From: an uncultured Clostridia bacterium
GTDB lineage: Bacteria; Bacillota; Clostridia; Christensenellales; Pumilibacteraceae
Assembly: GCA_947627075.1 (NCBI GenBank)
Contig: CANQUR010000007.1
Span: forward strand, 1 to 23,724
Length of the DNA: 23,724 nucleotides
Direction: 5' to 3'
The notes beneath the pieces are model-generated. The model made no database searches. It had not been told where the DNA came from and saw only the letters and a list, made by a program, of their open reading frames with translations. Every line of letters begins with the position of its first letter. Position 1 is the stretch's first letter. Below, piece after piece: positions 22,824 through 23,724 of the stretch. A program made the translations under genes and the position numbers.

Positions 22824-23724
22824 TTTCTTCTCTCCTTTGGCGCGCGCACGATCAAAACGTCATAACCGTACATATTCAAGCTTATTCCTCTGTCTGTCAA
22901 ATCAAATCGATGCTCTATATTGCTCAAATTACTGCTTAATAAAGTTTTGTAATTTCTTTTTTCACACGGAACTATATATCCGTCGTATCCTACGGGCGAA
23001 AAATTCGTTATTATAATTATGCTTTCGCCTTTGAATTTTCTTTCCACCGCAAATATGTTGCGATCCCTGTCGTCCACTACCTTCCATTCGAAGCCGTTCC
23101 AACTGTCGTCCGCAAAGAAAGGCTTATACCTACAATATATGCCGCAAAGCTTTTTCACATACTCATGCAATTGCCGATGAGTATCGTAATTGAGCAAGTT
23201 CCAACCGATCTCGCCTCGAAAATCCCATTCGTCGAACTGTCCGAGCTCGCACCCCATAAAAAGCAGCTTTTTGCCCGGATGAGCGTACATCATGGCAAGA
23301 TACGCCTTTATCGACCCGAATTTATGTTCGTAACAACCGGACGCTTTACCTATAAGCGACTTTTTGCCATATACGACTTCATCGTGCGATATGGGCAATA
23401 CAAAATGCTCGTTAAAGGCGTACATGAGCGAAAAAGTCATTTTGTTATGCTCGTATTTGCGAAAAAGAGGATCTGCGGATAGATAGTTTAGTGTGTCGTG
23501 CATCCAGCCCATATTCCACTTGAAGTCGAATCCCAATCCGCCGTTATTCGTGCCCGTAACGTGCGCCCAATCGGTGGATTCCTCCGCCACGGTAAACGCT
23601 CCCTTATGAATATGGACGGCATAGTTCAATTGTCTTAAAAATTCTATTGCGGCTACGTTTTCCTTGCCGCCGTACTCGTTAGGCTCCCATTCCGATCTGC
23701 CGTAATCGAGATAGAGCATACTTG
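22820..23724 (-). CDS. glgB: 1,4-alpha-glucan branching enzyme, C-terminal part (5' end beyond the window)
   Basis: The enzyme introduces alpha-1,6 branches into glycogen. About 301 codons are visible, and the frame remains open through the window edge, where Ser then MLYLDYGR is the segment just after the catalytic nucleophile motif (RVDAVxxMLYLDY in homologues). The nucleophile Asp itself is therefore outside. Region III with the acid/base Glu is present (TVAEESTDW), as is region IV with the third carboxylate (PISHDEVVYGKKSL). FMGCELGQFDEWDF and the C-terminal beta domain (NFSPVGYDGYIVP) match bacterial GlgB. The stop TGA overlaps the glgC start by four bases. The operon promoter must lie outside the window. 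Confidence 0.95.
   Translation of the reverse strand, partial: SMLYLDYGRSEWEPNEYGGKENVAAIEFLRQLNYAVHIHKGAFTVAEESTDWAHVTGTNNGGLGFDFKWNMGWMHDTLNYLSADPLFRKYEHNKMTFSLMYAFNEHFVLPISHDEVVYGKKSLIGKASGCYEHKFGSIKAYLAMMYAHPGKKLLFMGCELGQFDEWDFRGEIGWNLLNYDTHRQLHEYVKKLCGIYCRYKPFFADDSWNGFEWKVVDDRDRNIFAVERKFKGESIIIITNFSPVGYDGYIVPCEKRNYKTLLSSNLSNIEHRFDLTDRGISLNMYGYDVLIVRAPKERRK

Overview
All recognisable genes in this window lie on the minus strand, so transcription runs from high to low coordinates. The gene content (a glgB-C-D-A-P glycogen cluster with the paired GlgC/GlgD subunits, AGGAGG-type ribosome binding sites, lipobox lipoproteins, a giant BspA-type surface protein) points to a Gram-positive, anaerobic Bacillota of the Clostridia type, probably an uncultured gut or host-associated lineage. 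This is inference from gene content; there is no rRNA or marker gene to test it.

Region 1 (23724 to 14960) is a glycogen operon: branching enzyme (5' part beyond the window edge), ADP-glucose pyrophosphorylase GlgC, its paralogue GlgD, glycogen synthase (TTG start), glycogen phosphorylase and a cytoplasmic GH13 alpha-glucan hydrolase. Genes overlap by 4 to 8 bases or are 7 to 15 bases apart, so this is one transcript covering synthesis and mobilisation of storage glucan. The main anomaly is an in-frame TAG (16995-16997) that cuts the phosphorylase after residue 701. The missing C-terminal 99 residues remain intact in the same frame.

Region 2 (14959 to 6272) has a near-consensus extended -10 promoter and a 5' leader hairpin, followed by one 8.4-kb gene. 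It encodes a 2810-residue secreted subtilase with an intact Asp/His/Ser triad, a PA insert, an Fn3-like region, a bacterial Ig-like domain, about 840 residues of BspA-type leucine-rich repeats, two helical repeats, and a Cys-containing C-terminal membrane tail instead of LPXTG.

Region 3 (6271 to 5694) is non-coding. It holds a three-copy tandem repeat of about 31 bp merging into a 14-bp RNA hairpin downstream of the protease, and a promoter with consensus hexamers for the next operon.

Region 4 (5693 to 1) encodes a lipoprotein with an InlB-like repeat, an unusually long (1020 aa) oligopeptide-type ABC substrate-binding lipoprotein, a DppB/OppB-type permease, and the first codons of a further gene that is probably the second permease. 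A perfect 14-bp stem-loop sits between the binding protein and the permease. A reasonable inference is a protein-scavenging locus, with surface proteolysis by the subtilase next to a peptide importer.
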